The notes under the pieces: model-generated
The model's input: only the letters and a program-made list of their open reading frames with translations
Database searches by the model: none
Told to the model about the DNA's origin: nothing
DNA from: Megamerina dolium
Taxonomy: Eukaryota; Arthropoda; Insecta; Diptera; Megamerinidae
Direction: 5' to 3'
DNA: 64,000 bases
NCBI GenBank assembly: GCA_963854835.1
Contig: OY978525.1
Span: forward strand, 97,233,388-97,297,387
Part shown: positions 11,696 through 23,719 of the stretch, in pieces
Numbering within the stretch: the first letter of the stretch is position 1
Layout: every line of letters begins with the position of its first letter
Made by a program: the position numbers and the translations under genes

Positions 11696-11720
11696 ACTGT
11701 ACGAAATAAGCTGTGACATG
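11696..11720 (-). repeat. Right inner direct repeat of the Tc1 element
   Basis: ACTGTACGAAATAAGCTGTG and the next bases form the inner copy of the right end, 196 bases from the outer copy. The spacing on the left is 195. Confidence 0.85.
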
Positions 11721-11890
11721 AATTTTCCTATTTTTTTCTTATTTTATTTTTTTATAGTGTCAAACACTAAAATTTTGAAAAAGTAAATTTTGGAAAATAA
11801 AGAACAAACCTTCCTTTCTAAAATGGCATTTATATTTTGTTCAAATTTTTGCTATATTAGGAATTACGACTGCAGCAATTTTTAAACTGT

Positions 11891-11919
11891 CACTGTACGA
11901 AATAAGCTGGGAGCCACTG
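11891..11919 (-). repeat. Right outer terminal inverted repeat of the Tc1 element
   Basis: Ends GCTGGGAGCCACTG immediately before the flanking TA. It is the partner of 10,269-10,297. Confidence 0.92.
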
Positions 11920-11921
11920 TA

Positions 11922-13057
11922 CGTTAAGGTGGCGCAAAAATTATTGTCTTCTTGATAACGTCCAATTTTTCTGACAAAATAAATGTGTACTTGCATTGTT
12001 TTCACGACATTTCTAATGCTATAAATACACGTATACGTACTTGCTCTGGAAGATCTTTGAAATCATTTGCATTGGCGGCAGAATGTATGACTTGCATGCC
12101 AATAGTTCCTCTAACCCTTCTAACTTAGGAGCATAGGGCATCAAGACGAAAATTATAAGAGGAAGAATAATACCAACTAAGCACTGAAACACCTCTATAT
12201 TATTGGCATTTCCAACTGGTACTAGCAAGCCGAGCAAAGAGATGTCTAAATAATTTGCTAAGCATTAAAAGGAGGTTGGCTAGAGTCACAGTCCTCAATG
12301 GTCTTCCCGTGGGAAGAAGGAAGAAAAAACGGCAAGCCACTTTTTATGTGCTTGCCCGGCTTTCGCTCAAAATAGGTTAAATGTCTTCAGAGCTGATTGT
12401 TGCTGTGTTTCAACAAAAACCAAAAAAAATAAATAAAAAAGTAGTAAGTAAGTAAATACACACACTTGCCAGACTGAACTAAATTGGTTTGCTGATATCA
12501 CTCTCATTTGGATTTCTCGTCAATAGGAACATTGAATGGAATTAGTACTCTGATATGCCTCTAGCTGGTACAGGTTTACGCTACACTGGAGGCTATTAAA
12601 TTAGCAACTGCCCGCACCATCTACAATTGGCAAACAGGAGGTTGTTATCACTCACAACGTGTAGTACATTACGTCCGACCTGACCTACGTATATCAAAGC
12701 AAAAGCCTTTATCGTCTCATTATTGTCAGGCTCAGGATAGCTTTCTCAGTATAATGATACATCGAATGTAGACAAGGTAACACTCATCCATTTCCACTAT
12801 GAGTATCCAACTCCAATCAGAAGAAACAATTTCCTTGAAAAGTTATTCTTCAACAATCTCTCTAATTGTTCAAGTTAGTCCGAAGAACCTATTACATTAT
12901 ATTAAGACGATGTGGTGGATCTATTCGACAACTCGCTATTTTTGTGCTAATAAAACGACTTTTTTATTAGCATTTCGGGTGTTTAAATAAAAAGATATCA
13001 ATAACTAACATCTCTGTAAAGTAGAAAAAATGAAAGAAATTGGTAGCACTGAACTAA
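11922..13057. other. Spacer with an old repeat fragment
   Basis: A segment near 12,245-12,455 ends in AGTAAGTAAGTAAAT, like the tails of the RTE and SINE copies, and is probably an old retroelement 3' end. A 72-codon minus-strand frame at 12,019-12,237 is hydrophobic, but I recognise no family. No convincing gene. Confidence 0.4.
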
Positions 13058-13585
13058 TAGCCTAGACAGACGGCAGCCTAATTCCGGATTACCGAGTTAA
13101 TTCGAATTAACTCGGGCATTAACTGCAGCTAATCCGCATAAACTCTATGAGTTAATTCTCAAAATAAAAGAGGATTAGGGCAATTTGCGATGGCAACACT
13201 GCTGAAAATTGTCTATTGTGAATTTTTCTGCATCCATTTTACAAAATATTAGGTGTGTTCGCTAACAAAAAACTTTCAACAATTGTTGACAGTTTTCAAC
13301 ATGAAAAGTGTTGGCGAACAAATAAATCCAGCTGTTAATTACGAACGGTGAATGTCAATTTACAAGTTTTTGATCGTTTACAGTTCACGTACTTCTTGTA
13401 GATTTTCTCATATCGAGAGTGATAGATGACAGAAATTAATAGTGATAGTAATGTAAGTGGACAGACCTAATAAAACAGCAATCAGCTGTTTAGTTAATCC
13501 GCAATACTGCCGTCTGTCAGGTTATTATTTTATTCGGATTAAGTGCGCCGGTAATCCGGAATTAGGCTGCCGTCTGTCTAGGCTA
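13058..13585. mobile_element. Harbinger-like MITE with perfect 37-bp inverted repeats
   Basis: The first 37 bases (starting TAGCCTAGACAGACGGCAGC) and the last 37 are exact reverse complements. The element is flanked on both sides by TAA (13,055-13,057 and 13,586-13,588), a three-base duplication of the kind made by PIF/Harbinger transposases. It has no coding capacity. Parts of the end are repeated inside (GCCGTCTGTC near 13,509; GGATTA-type motifs), giving a nested palindromic layout. Perfect ends point to a fairly recent insertion. The superfamily is inferred only from the duplication and size. Confidence 0.85.
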
Positions 13586-15699
13586 TAAGCGAGAATTCTA
13601 AGTTTTTACGCACTAAACTTAGCACCTTTGTTGTTGTTTTGCCATGTGTTTGCTAAGAACGAGTGTCGAATAAAATACGGCTAGCGATATTGTATTTTGT
13701 TTATTTTAGGGTGTTTTATTTTGAAAATTTCAATAAGTAATTCCTATTACACGATTTTGGTGAATGTCGAAAACATAAGCTTTTGAAATATATACCAACA
13801 TTTTCTGTAATTCAGAAAAAGTTTCAGATCACAAAAACTCACGCATACCAATACCCACAATTTCCTCTACATTTAAAAGTGCAAATGTAAATTATTTGTA
13901 CAATATATTGTACTTGTGCAAACATGAAAAAGCCAGCTACATCTAGATGTACTACAGATTTATTGTGTGGTTATAAATTGAAAAACAGTTTCTTACGTAT
14001 GTGTATCAGGGTGTGTGTGTGTATGCATTAGATTATAGCAAATTGTATGCATATGTCCATACCTATTAATTATTGTATATTATTGATCTCGAAATTAAAG
14101 AATTCAAAAAAAAAAAACACTTAATGAATACAATTTATTCATGAATTACTATTGGGATGTGTTGCTTACACGAGGATCTTATCGATTGAAATTAAGATTA
14201 TATTCATGTATTCATGGGATGTAGATGTAGAAATTTACATGTGTAAAATGTAAAACGATGCTTTTTATACATATATCCAATCAATTGATGAATTTGCATA
14301 GAGAATTTTTTATAGTCGTAAGCATAGTGATTTTAGAACATATGTGTATAATAAAATTTCTGTAAGAAATTACATATTGTGCATGTAAGTATGAACATTT
14401 TTATGCATGTGCATTGTGGTAGCATTGGTGTATTTAAAAAGATCTATTATTTATTATTTACAATATGTACGAATTAGAAACGCAGTTCTAGAAAGTAATC
14501 ACTCAGGAATGATTGCTTCATCTTTTATTATTAGTTTTTATTTTCGTTTTTATTCTTTTGTTTTTCGTTTTCGATCTCAATTAATACATATTAAATGTAT
14601 GAACATAGAAATTCATTATATTACAATATGAATTATATACAATTCTATTGGGTCTAGTGATCATTAATACGTTCTCTATCATTATGAAATGTATGAATTT
14701 TAAAAAATTTTGATGTTTTCCCAACATCCATATAATATCAATGCAGTAGGGGTCGTCCCTTAAGGTGGAGGTCCCCTATATCATATATTTCACCACTTTA
14801 GGGGCGATTTCTGGACAATTATGGAGATATTCGTCGATTTTCAGGTGCTTATGAGTTCAGTTTGAAGAAGAGTGTCACTAAGGAGTGAATATGGGGAGTA
14901 AGTCAGTGGTAAAAATTTTATAAAAATCGTCAATTTTGTATCGCATCTACCCTAAGGGGCAAAAATTGTGTACTAGCTATGTGTATGAAAAATGTTAGAG
15001 AGAACAAATTAATGTTGGTTGGCGTTACAATTCAATCCCCTCGATATAATTTCGTGTTTTTAATGAATGTTTTATCATTTTTTTACTCTCTTTTTATAAT
15101 TCGTTGAAAATGTTTCGAATGAATTCAACAGTACATAACGGATAGTTCAAAATGTTTGTAAATTTAAAGCTTGATTTATAGTGTATTAAATGAATCATAT
15201 AGACTGAAATCATCAATGTCTACATATTTGCATCGAATTTTGTGGTTCCGACTTTTACACACACTATCACTAAATAGTGAATGGAACCAAAATAAAAAGA
15301 TTGTTTTTTTTTTAATAATTTCCACTATGCCGTTACTTTGATAGATACTCGTTTAGAAGAACAATTCAGTTTGATGTGGATAAATATGTTTCATCGTTCA
15401 TCTTTAGCGTACACTTTGGATGAAGGAAAAGTGAAAGGCATTGTACACTTATCATTTTTGATGCGACTTCCAAGATCAAAATTCAATGTGATAAATGTAA
15501 ACAAATGACCCAATTTTATTCAGTTTCCAGAAATGATGAGGGCAACTATAACCAATTTTTTTTTTCTTGTTTACCGACAAAAAAAAAACACAATTTTTTT
15601 GTACAAATTATATAGTTGATTATAAACATATATAACCTGAAATTGTTTTAGAATTCATAACAAACTATGTTGTTAATGACATTTGAATTATAATTAAAT

Positions 15700-15845
15700 G
15701 TTAGGGCTGTGTGATTAATCCTTTATTCGAATAATCTGATTAATCAAAATTCTTATAATGATAGTTTTGCTATTAACCAAAATTCTGATTAATCGAATAA
15801 TTTGTATTTTGATTAATCAGAATTTTGAATAAATAATATACTTAG
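15700..15845. repeat. Palindrome-rich segment
   Basis: Repeated GATTAATC motifs with AATTCTGATTAATCGAATAA and inverted versions on either side can fold into a long hairpin. No coding content. It could be a small foldback element. Confidence 0.55.
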
Positions 15846-16685
15846 CAGTGTTTTCGTAGCAAGCTTCAGAACTAGGAATGAAATACATTCGATTGATAAA
15901 GAAAAAATAAAACGAAAAACATAATTATAATAGGTAATAAATACAAATTGCATATAAAAATATATATTAGAACTCATTAAGCTGGTGAGAAATAAAAACC
16001 AATTATATACCATTAATTTTATTGCATTAATTGCATTTTATATTGATAAGAATTCTCAAAAGGGATATTTGAAGGGGAAAATCAAGTTTATAGTATCAAG
16101 CAAGCAAGATCCGATATTATTTTAAGCTTAGGTGCAATAAAAAAAAAAACTACTGTCACATAGAGTGTTTTATGATAATAAATTGCAATTTAATATGAAT
16201 GCGCAAATTGGCAAAAATATCGAAGAGTTTGTAAATTTTCGAAATTATTATTATCCAAAATAGAAATACATACATAGGTACTTAATAAGAGGAGGAATGG
16301 GGTGGTTCTTAATAGGGAACTCTGGATGCAATAAAAGTTGAGTAGATATGAATTATACAATCCAAAATTCTTCTCAAGCATTTTTTATGTAATATATACA
16401 CATGTGTGAGAAATTTATAAATATTATGGAATACATATATTAAATATATGTAATAATTTTTATCTTTTTAAATAGATACTAATATTTATAAGTATAAAAT
16501 ACATTTATACAATTATATGCATACGCTCTTTTTTAATAACAAAAAGCAAAAATGGAAATTAAGTGAAATTTCCTTTTTATTATATTTACTAATTTGTTGT
16601 GGACTATTTTATTGTAATATTGAAGAATTAAAAAAGAACGTTTTAGTAGCAATAGCATTGTAGTAATTACGATGTTTTTTAGTGA

Positions 16686-16703
16686 TGGTAGTAGTAGTAC
16701 ATA

Positions 16704-16734
<31 letters not shown>

Positions 16735-16860
16735 CAGTATTACATAGTGGTAGTAATAATAATAGTAGTAGCAATTGTAATACTAATAGAATAGTATTAG
16801 TAGTAGTAGTAGTAGTAGTAGCTATTAGTACTAGTTTGGAGTACATAGTAGTAGGAATAG
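16686..16860. repeat. (TAG)n microsatellite, interrupted
   Basis: Runs of TAG/GTA trinucleotides at 16,686-16,737 and 16,796-16,821 with degenerate repeats between. The Thr/Leu-rich open frame across it on the minus strand is an artefact. Confidence 0.9.
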
Positions 16861-17453
16861 TAGCAAAAGTAGAATATACTGTCAGTACCTTCCACTGAGA
16901 TGATGTCAGTAGTAACTTCACTTCCTTCTTGATAATACAACACACGGTAAGATGCAATTTTTTTTAACAATCAACACATGTTTTTCTGTAAAACAAATTA
17001 AAATATTTTTTTTTGTATAACGAAAAGTTTTCTTTCAACATATGTATGTAGATATGTATGTATATGAATAATAATTATAATTTTATATACATGTTTATAA
17101 TTGTTGTTTTAACTACATAAATTTTTAATTACATTTTATTTGAATAATTTCACATTATTACTATACATTTTTCATTTCAAATGCTGTGAATTGAAAAAAA
17201 AAATTATATAAAATTGCAAATCATAATAATACAATAACAGATAATTATGAAAATTTCTAAAAAATTATATTTATTGCGATAGTGGTGCACGGAAAGCATA
17301 TCTCTTCATATTTTTATGCATATCGATCGATTCGAATTTGTTTTCTAAATATTCAAATAGAAATATTGAAAATTTCATTATACTACAATATATTCTAATA
17401 GTATCGATAGAATATGACGTCATATAAACAACATTTGCTGCTGCAAAATTATT

Positions 17454-18383
17454 GCCCCTATTGCGGTTCACCACTCAACCCAGTTTGGTCGTCTTAGAGT
17501 CGACCCGACTTCAACAAGACCAAACTATTTTTTGGTATTGTGGTACACCACTGTTTTCGGTTGAAATTGTTATGGCATTACCAGCTTAAAATATCACTTA
17601 TGACAGAAAAGTGGTCGATTAAAAGTAAAAATTAAGGAAATATACAATTGTGTTTTGCTGTGAAAATTATTTAAAATGGATATTAGTGTAGATTTGTTTT
17701 ATGAAGATGAAAACGAAGACGCGAAAATTGATTTGCTACGCTTACGGAGAAAAATTCGTGATGACTCTAACCCTCTTGAACTACCTAGCGAAAAGTATAA
17801 ATATTGTTCAAAATAAATAAAAGCAAATAATAAATTTTTTTATAGATTTATTAGCTATTTTCGACTGAGCAAAGAGGCATTTTAAATTCTTTTAAAATTT
17901 AAAAATTAAAATTTTTTAAATTCATTTCAGTCTTTTTTGGTAAATGGAAGATAACTTATATTATTTAAAAAAAAAATCTTATTTTCTTAGATTCACGTCT
18001 ACTTTGTTAGCTTGGATTCTGGTCCATTAGTTGAACAAGCCTCTCAAATTGAGCTTTGGTTGTAATTTTTAAACTTCTGAAAATGTATAAAATGTTGAGA
18101 AATTACAATATGAAGCCAAGCTAATTATTACTTACGATCTCTCCATTATTTTTGGCTTTATTAGTTTAAAATAAACTGCAACTGATGCAAACACAACTGC
18201 TTATGAGCAGTGGTGTATATTTAACGTGCTTGTCGACCAAACTGAAACAGAGTTGCAAACGGCAATACCACAAAAATAATGAACACAATCAAAAAAATCA
18301 GCCGCCAGTCGAGTTGAGAACGGCAATATGAATTTCTCGACGGCGACCAAACTGTTACAAAAGTTGTGAACCGCAATAGGGGC
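17454..18383 (+). mobile_element. Harbinger-type element, deleted, about 0.93 kb
   Basis: The left end begins GCCCCTATTGCGGTTCACCA and the right end, read in reverse, begins GCCCCTATTGCGGTTCACAA. Both inverted repeats continue to a shared CAGTTTGGTCG. Inside are two exon-like pieces of a Harbinger-type transposase N-terminus (17,676-17,885). The bulk of the transposase and any Myb-like second gene are missing, so this is a deletion derivative. Confidence 0.75.
17676..17885 (+). pseudogene. Harbinger transposase N-terminus, truncated
   Basis: Starts ATG at 17,676. The first exon (to 17,794) contains LLRLRRKIRDDSNPLELPSE. A 51-base intron with a GT start and a TTTTATAG end follows, then FISYFRLSKEAF and a stop at 17,885. 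The RDxSNPLE...F...FRLSKE pattern is that of HARBI1-type transposases near residues 20-60. The DDE catalytic domain is absent. Only about 52 codons survive, so no enzyme can be made. Confidence 0.6.
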
Positions 18384-18874
18384 ATATATTTATGCACAAG
18401 TACCATATGCTCGAATGTGCAATAAGAAAACAACAATAACAGGTAAAGTGCACGTATAATATATACATTGAGCATCTAAAGAAAGGGTACATGTTTTCAA
18501 TTTTATTTTAGAAATATATTCGTTGTTGTTTGTTGTTTATTAATTGTAAAAGAAACAGAAATATAAATCATGTTCCAAATCACTGAAATAAATAGACAGC
18601 TCGCAATATTTAGGTATAAATAAATTGTATATATGTACCTATTGGCTTAACCCTCTGTTGACGAACATTTTCAACATTTTACGAACATCCGCTAAATTAA
18701 CTAATTTCGGCTGGAAAAGTAACAATTAACATTACGTAGGTATCTATAATAGTCTTATGAAATTAGCACTCGATGTCCTTTGCCAGCTGTATTGATTTTC
18801 GTAAAATTTGACACTTATTATTGACCGATTACATACAATCGGAGATTTATTTTAATAACGTCTCAAAGTTTTGT

Positions 18875-19095
18875 TCTCTTTCAGCAATGTTGTGCGTATT
18901 AAATTTTTGGACAGTATTAGAAGACAAAACCCTTGTGACATCACTTTTTCTGAGCTTTCTCACAGAGTTCTTTCAGAAGCTTTTTGATGCAAATTGTTAT
19001 TGTAAGAAATATGTTTTCGATATTAAAGTTGTGCTTCAGCCGGGGATTAAGACCACGACTTATAGATCCGAAGGCCAACCCACTAATCATTGAGT
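18875..19095 (-). mobile_element. tRNA-derived SINE copy, reverse orientation
   Basis: Contains the same blocks as the copy at 6,690-6,972: TTTTTGGACAGTATTAGAAG, a CTTTTTCTGAGCTT block and a CAGCCGGGGATT B-box-like end followed by GGCCAACCCACTAATCA. It is truncated at the 3' end and diverged. Confidence 0.6.
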
Positions 19096-19099
19096 GCAT

Positions 19100-20440
19100 C
19101 TGTTTTTCTAGGTATCTTGATATCTAGAAAATTTTTCCTACCCACCTTGTTAGAAATTTCCCTCCAGTTCTTAATTATTAAACCATATATTAAAAAATAA
19201 AAATAGACCAGCTGTAATATTACTGTCTTCCAAAGAAATTGATTAGAATGTTTAGATCTTTATTTCTTTAGATTCTAACAACATTAATTCTCTTGAAGGA
19301 ATAAAGGTAATTTAATAATTTCTCTATAACACGTTTTTTTCACTGTCAATTAATAAATTCATACTTTTCAAGACATTTTAAATAGCATGTAATTACGCAA
19401 AATTTAAATTTCTATTAAAATTGCTGCCAACATGTTACTAATTAAATGTTGCGAGCATTACATACAATCGAATTTCAAAACTAATCAAGGTTAGGTAATA
19501 CAATTTTTATTTCGAATTACTATTATCTTGTTTTATATAGTTTTTTTTTGTGATTTCACTTGACTGTTAGAAATCTATTGATTCATTTGTTAAGGATAAT
19601 GCTATGCTAGATACTTAAATATCAGAATTACTTTAAAAAAAATATAATTGACAAAAAGCAAGACAATGACAAATAAAAAGTAATTTTTCTTAAGTTTATA
19701 CAACCTTATAAAAGTGACAACACCCTATCTTTTTATAGAAGCATGTAAATTGCAAAGTAAGATGAATATTATTAAGCTCACCACACTAGCATGGTAACTC
19801 AATGAATAAATTATACATTTTCGAAGACAAGAATGCCTACACATGTATATGCAAGGTATGCGTATGAAAATCTGGATTGTGGGGTTCGTTATAAATAATA
19901 TATAAAGTGAATTAATTATTACACTAAACGCGACTAATCATCCGTAGTGGAATACATCTGTTCACAAATTGAAATGATCGCATGTATGCATATGCGAGTA
20001 GATACTTGTGGACATATGTAAGTAAATATATACCGTGTACATAAGACCATATGATGATATTTAGTCACATATGTAATATATGTATATATTTTTGTTTGCG
20101 TGTATGCATACGTTACTTCCTTGATAGGTTTTTAAATGATGCGCACACATGTACATACTACAATTCATATGTATTGTATATAATTACATATGTATTTATG
20201 TATAAGTGCTTGCATATACGTATACAAGCCATGCAAAAATACAAATGCAAATATGGCGCACGAAGATGTTTTTCACTTGAGTACACCTGTACCTTAAAGG
20301 TGGTAACCGAATGCCTGCTGCTGCTCTCATATAAAAAATATGCATATACACGAAGCTCAAGTACTATACTATATCAATGAATGCATGAGAGGCATAAGAG
20401 ATATAAAAACAAAAAACATATGAAGGGATACATTTTATGT
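19100..20440. other. Spacer, no gene seen
   Basis: AT-rich sequence without recognisable exons or element ends. Many ACATATGT-type motifs occur, as is common in fly intergenic DNA. Confidence 0.5.
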
Positions 20441-20603
<163 letters not shown>

Positions 20604-20884
20604 ATGGTAAATGTTAACTGTAGATTTAATTTAATTAAATTGTTTATGTTAGTTATGTACATGATAAGTGCATTCTCAAAAAACACCAACTTCTTCTATT
20701 GTTAATTCAACAACTTGGTACAAATATGCAAAACATTAATACAATACAATACATACATACAAATAATTAATTGTTAATTGTGGTAGTCATTGTAGTTTAA
20801 ATAGATATATCATATATGGAGTTAGGCATGTATGGTGTATGTTTACTTATATGTATTTTAAGTATAATAATTTATACAAATATT

Positions 20885-21004
20885 TTACACAATAGCATAC
20901 CATTGATCATTTGGTGTTGTTGCCGCTGCTGATGCTGCCGCTGCTACCGTAGTACCAAATGCTCCAGGACCACTAACTCTTCGTTGGGTATGTTTAAGGT
21001 ACAT
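20885..21004 (-). CDS. Possible isolated terminal coding exon
   Basis: This short patch is clearly richer in G and C than its surroundings. Read on the minus strand after a possible acceptor (TTCTGAAG at 21,005), it gives an open frame with HTQRRVSGPGAFGTTVA, an Ala/Ser run, then TPNDQWYAIV and a stop at 20,885. The composition contrast and repeat-free C-terminus suggest a real last exon of a minus-strand gene, perhaps an alternative end of the gene that owns the exon at 2,100-4,340. The acceptor lacks a good pyrimidine tract and I recognise no family. Confidence 0.3.
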   Translation of the reverse strand: MYLKHTQRRVSGPGAFGTTVAAAASAAATTPNDQWYAIV

Positions 21005-21749
21005 CTTCAGAATCCCTTACATATGTAGGAAATTCTTTTTTTTTGTGCATCTGTTTTTGTTGATTTAGTTAGTTTTTATGTATTTAATTTCATTTTAATA
21101 TTTTATTTTGTTTTTTCTTTATATTTTTGAATTAATTTAAATATATTTAGGCATATATGAATATATATATTTTTTTGTTTTTATTAAGTTAGGAACATAA
21201 ACATTCAAAGCATTTTGCTATTTCATTTTCTGCGTTTTTCATTCATTACTTTTTCACTAGACATGTGCATAGAGAATATGAAAGAGAGAGATAGAGAGTG
21301 AGAGTGATATTATATGTATATATTTTCAAATAATTTGATAATTAACCCCTTATCACAAGTAACGAACTTTTGCCTTTCAAAGCCATTTATTACTTTCCGA
21401 ATAAGCTACAAATTTCGATTGGTTGTGATCACAGATTGAAGAGAATTATCGGCGCTGCATTTTTTTTTAATAACATATTTTTAAATGCAATCAACTTGAA
21501 ATTATACGTGAAGTTTTTTTGCGTAAAAACAGTGTTTATTGAGCACACCGTCTTCACTTTTTCCTTTTTTACAAAAAAAAAAACTTAATGTCGTTTATTT
21601 GAAATTGCTGTCATAACAAAACTAATTGACAGATCTGTATAAATATTTGGGTTCGTTCTTTGGAAAGATGCTTCTTGACTATCGACATTATTTTTGTGCC
21701 GAATAGTGTTGATGAATAGCATTAAATTTCAGCGGCTACGCTGACTAGC

Positions 21750-21975
21750 TCATGTCGAGCGAATGGAAGAACACGTTCCGGCTAAGAAGGTGTTATATTC
21801 GGAACCCGCTGGGGGTCGACGCAAAAGAGGCAGACTTAACCTCCGGGGAAAGTACTGGAGAACTTGTCAGCGCTTGGAATTTATAACTGGCGCCAGCTGG
21901 CGAAGGGAAGCATGCTACATACATTCGGCATAAATCGATTTTGGGTTGTAATGGCCACATAAGTAAGTAATTAAA
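21750..21975 (+). mobile_element. 3' tail of an RTE-type LINE (second copy)
   Basis: Matches 1,430-1,672 closely: CGAGCGAATGGAAGAACACG, AAGAAGGTGTTATATTC, a GACTTAACCTCCGG block and a TTGTAATGGCCACATAAGTA tail with GTAA repeats. Small deletions break the frame. It is a 5'-truncated, inactive copy. Confidence 0.65.
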
Positions 21976-23688
21976 TGAGCCCTATTTCAATTTTCAGAAA
22001 CTTTTAGTAGTAAATTATACGACTCATAGTATTCGGTTTCGAGTATTTTACCGTATGCCGTATGCCCTGGTTCAATTTTTACTCTAAATGCGTGCGAATT
22101 AATTGATTTTATAAAGGATGAAGAAATTTTGAAGAGAATTCCTCATTAAACTTGCACTTCGTCTACACCTTTGGATCTGGATTTGAGTTCCTATTATTAT
22201 TATTATTTGATTTACTGAATTTACATTATAAACAAACAAATCACACCAATTCATTATTTAATTTTCCACACTTCTTAATTCAATCTTCTGATAGCAAAAA
22301 CCAATCGCTTTTGTAGGTGGCACGAATGAGACAATACAAGCATAAACTCGAATATGTATCAGAATTTGTTTTCAAAATGAAACGTATAATAAATGGGGAA
22401 TTAAAATAAATAAGAAAAAATATATTAACAATTAAACTGCGTATGCTAGGCATAGTCATAGACATAGTCGATGATTTATCATTTTAAAAAATTCTTATTG
22501 TGTCATAACACAGCGGTTAGTGTGTTCGATATTCGGTTAGGTTAACTCAGTAGCATTTGCTCTCTCAGAATAAATATTTATAAAAATTTGCCATTAAAAA
22601 CTGCCGAAAGTACTTGTCTGTAACATAGCCCAGAAATAGTGAAATCCGAAGAGTTCTACCGTTCGGTATCGGCACGTAACATCAGTAGGTATTTTCCCAT
22701 ATTGTTCAAATTTATCAAACACTACAACGCTGCGAGATAAGTTCGGCCAAGGTTCTTTGGAGTTTCTAGTACAAACTTTTTATTGTATTTTTTATTTATA
22801 CCAATACAATAGTAAATAAGTAATAACTAGTACTCTGAACAACTCATGTGTTTTTTTTTTTCATCCACTACAGCACTATACATATACATATATGTATGTA
22901 CATTTACATGAGAATATGTGCCATTGCGTAATTGTTATCGCTTTCAATTGAATAGTCTCACATACACACCCATACATTTAAATGGTACCAACACCGTTAC
23001 TTTGTATCTTAGTCATCATCCTGCATGTTGCAAAAAGGCATAACCGCATAAGTTGAGCTATGAAAGAATTGAATTATGAACATCATAATGCATGGCGACA
23101 CAGTTTTATACGAGAAAAACAAAAATCATATGGACAATTTTGATACTAGCTAGTACGTTTGTTGTTCATATTTTTTGGAAAATTACGAAATACAAAACGC
23201 TTACAAAACGTTATTCTCTAAAGTTCATCAAATCGACTTAAACGATTATTCGTTTTTTCCACATATAGGCACCTACTCACATTTCTGTGCATATCTTGAC
23301 TTGGCCAATGTGTATTCGTGTATAAAGTTTACCTTCATTCATTGATTTGTGCTTATGAATGTGTATGTGCATGTTACCTTCTAAATAGTAGGTAGGTAGG
23401 CACTTAATAACCCATGGCAAACAAAAAGAAACATGTATTTATAGAATGAAATATGCAAAAAAAATAAAATAAAATAAATAAACAAATATATAACAACAAA
23501 AATTATATTTACTAGGAATATATTTAGCACTTTTCATGTTACCATGTGTACAGCGATGTTTCAATTTGTCACTTTTGCTTTGATATTACAAATTGTATTC
23601 AAAAATGTTAACACGTTTTAGTTTCTTATTCATTTAACATATATTTGCACACATATACACGCACTGGAAAAAATCCAATCACATTATT

Positions 23689-23719
<31 letters not shown>

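Larger units (their letters stand above)
10269..11919 (+). mobile_element. Full-length Tc1-type transposon with IR/DR ends
   Basis: The element of 1,651 bp is flanked by TA on both sides (10,267-10,268 and 11,920-11,921), the target duplication of the Tc1/mariner superfamily. Its outer 29 bases form inverted repeats that differ at one position. A second, inner copy of the core CTTATTTCGTAC lies about 195 bases inside each end (left cores start at 10,282 and 10,477; right cores start at 11,699 and 11,895 in reverse), so each end carries two direct repeats. This is the IR/DR layout known from Sleeping Beauty-like and some Bari-like elements. It encloses one unbroken transposase gene. The near-perfect ends and intact gene suggest recent insertion. 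Confidence 0.92.
13589..17453. other. Long AT-rich spacer, no gene seen
   Basis: Nearly 4 kb without a recognisable exon. It contains a cluster of palindromic GATTAATC motifs (15,700-15,845) and a (TAG)n microsatellite (16,686-16,860). The stretch 14,740-14,990 is richer in G and C (a GGGGTCGTCCC-type block and its partial repeats) and may be part of an unrecognised repeat. Confidence 0.5.
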
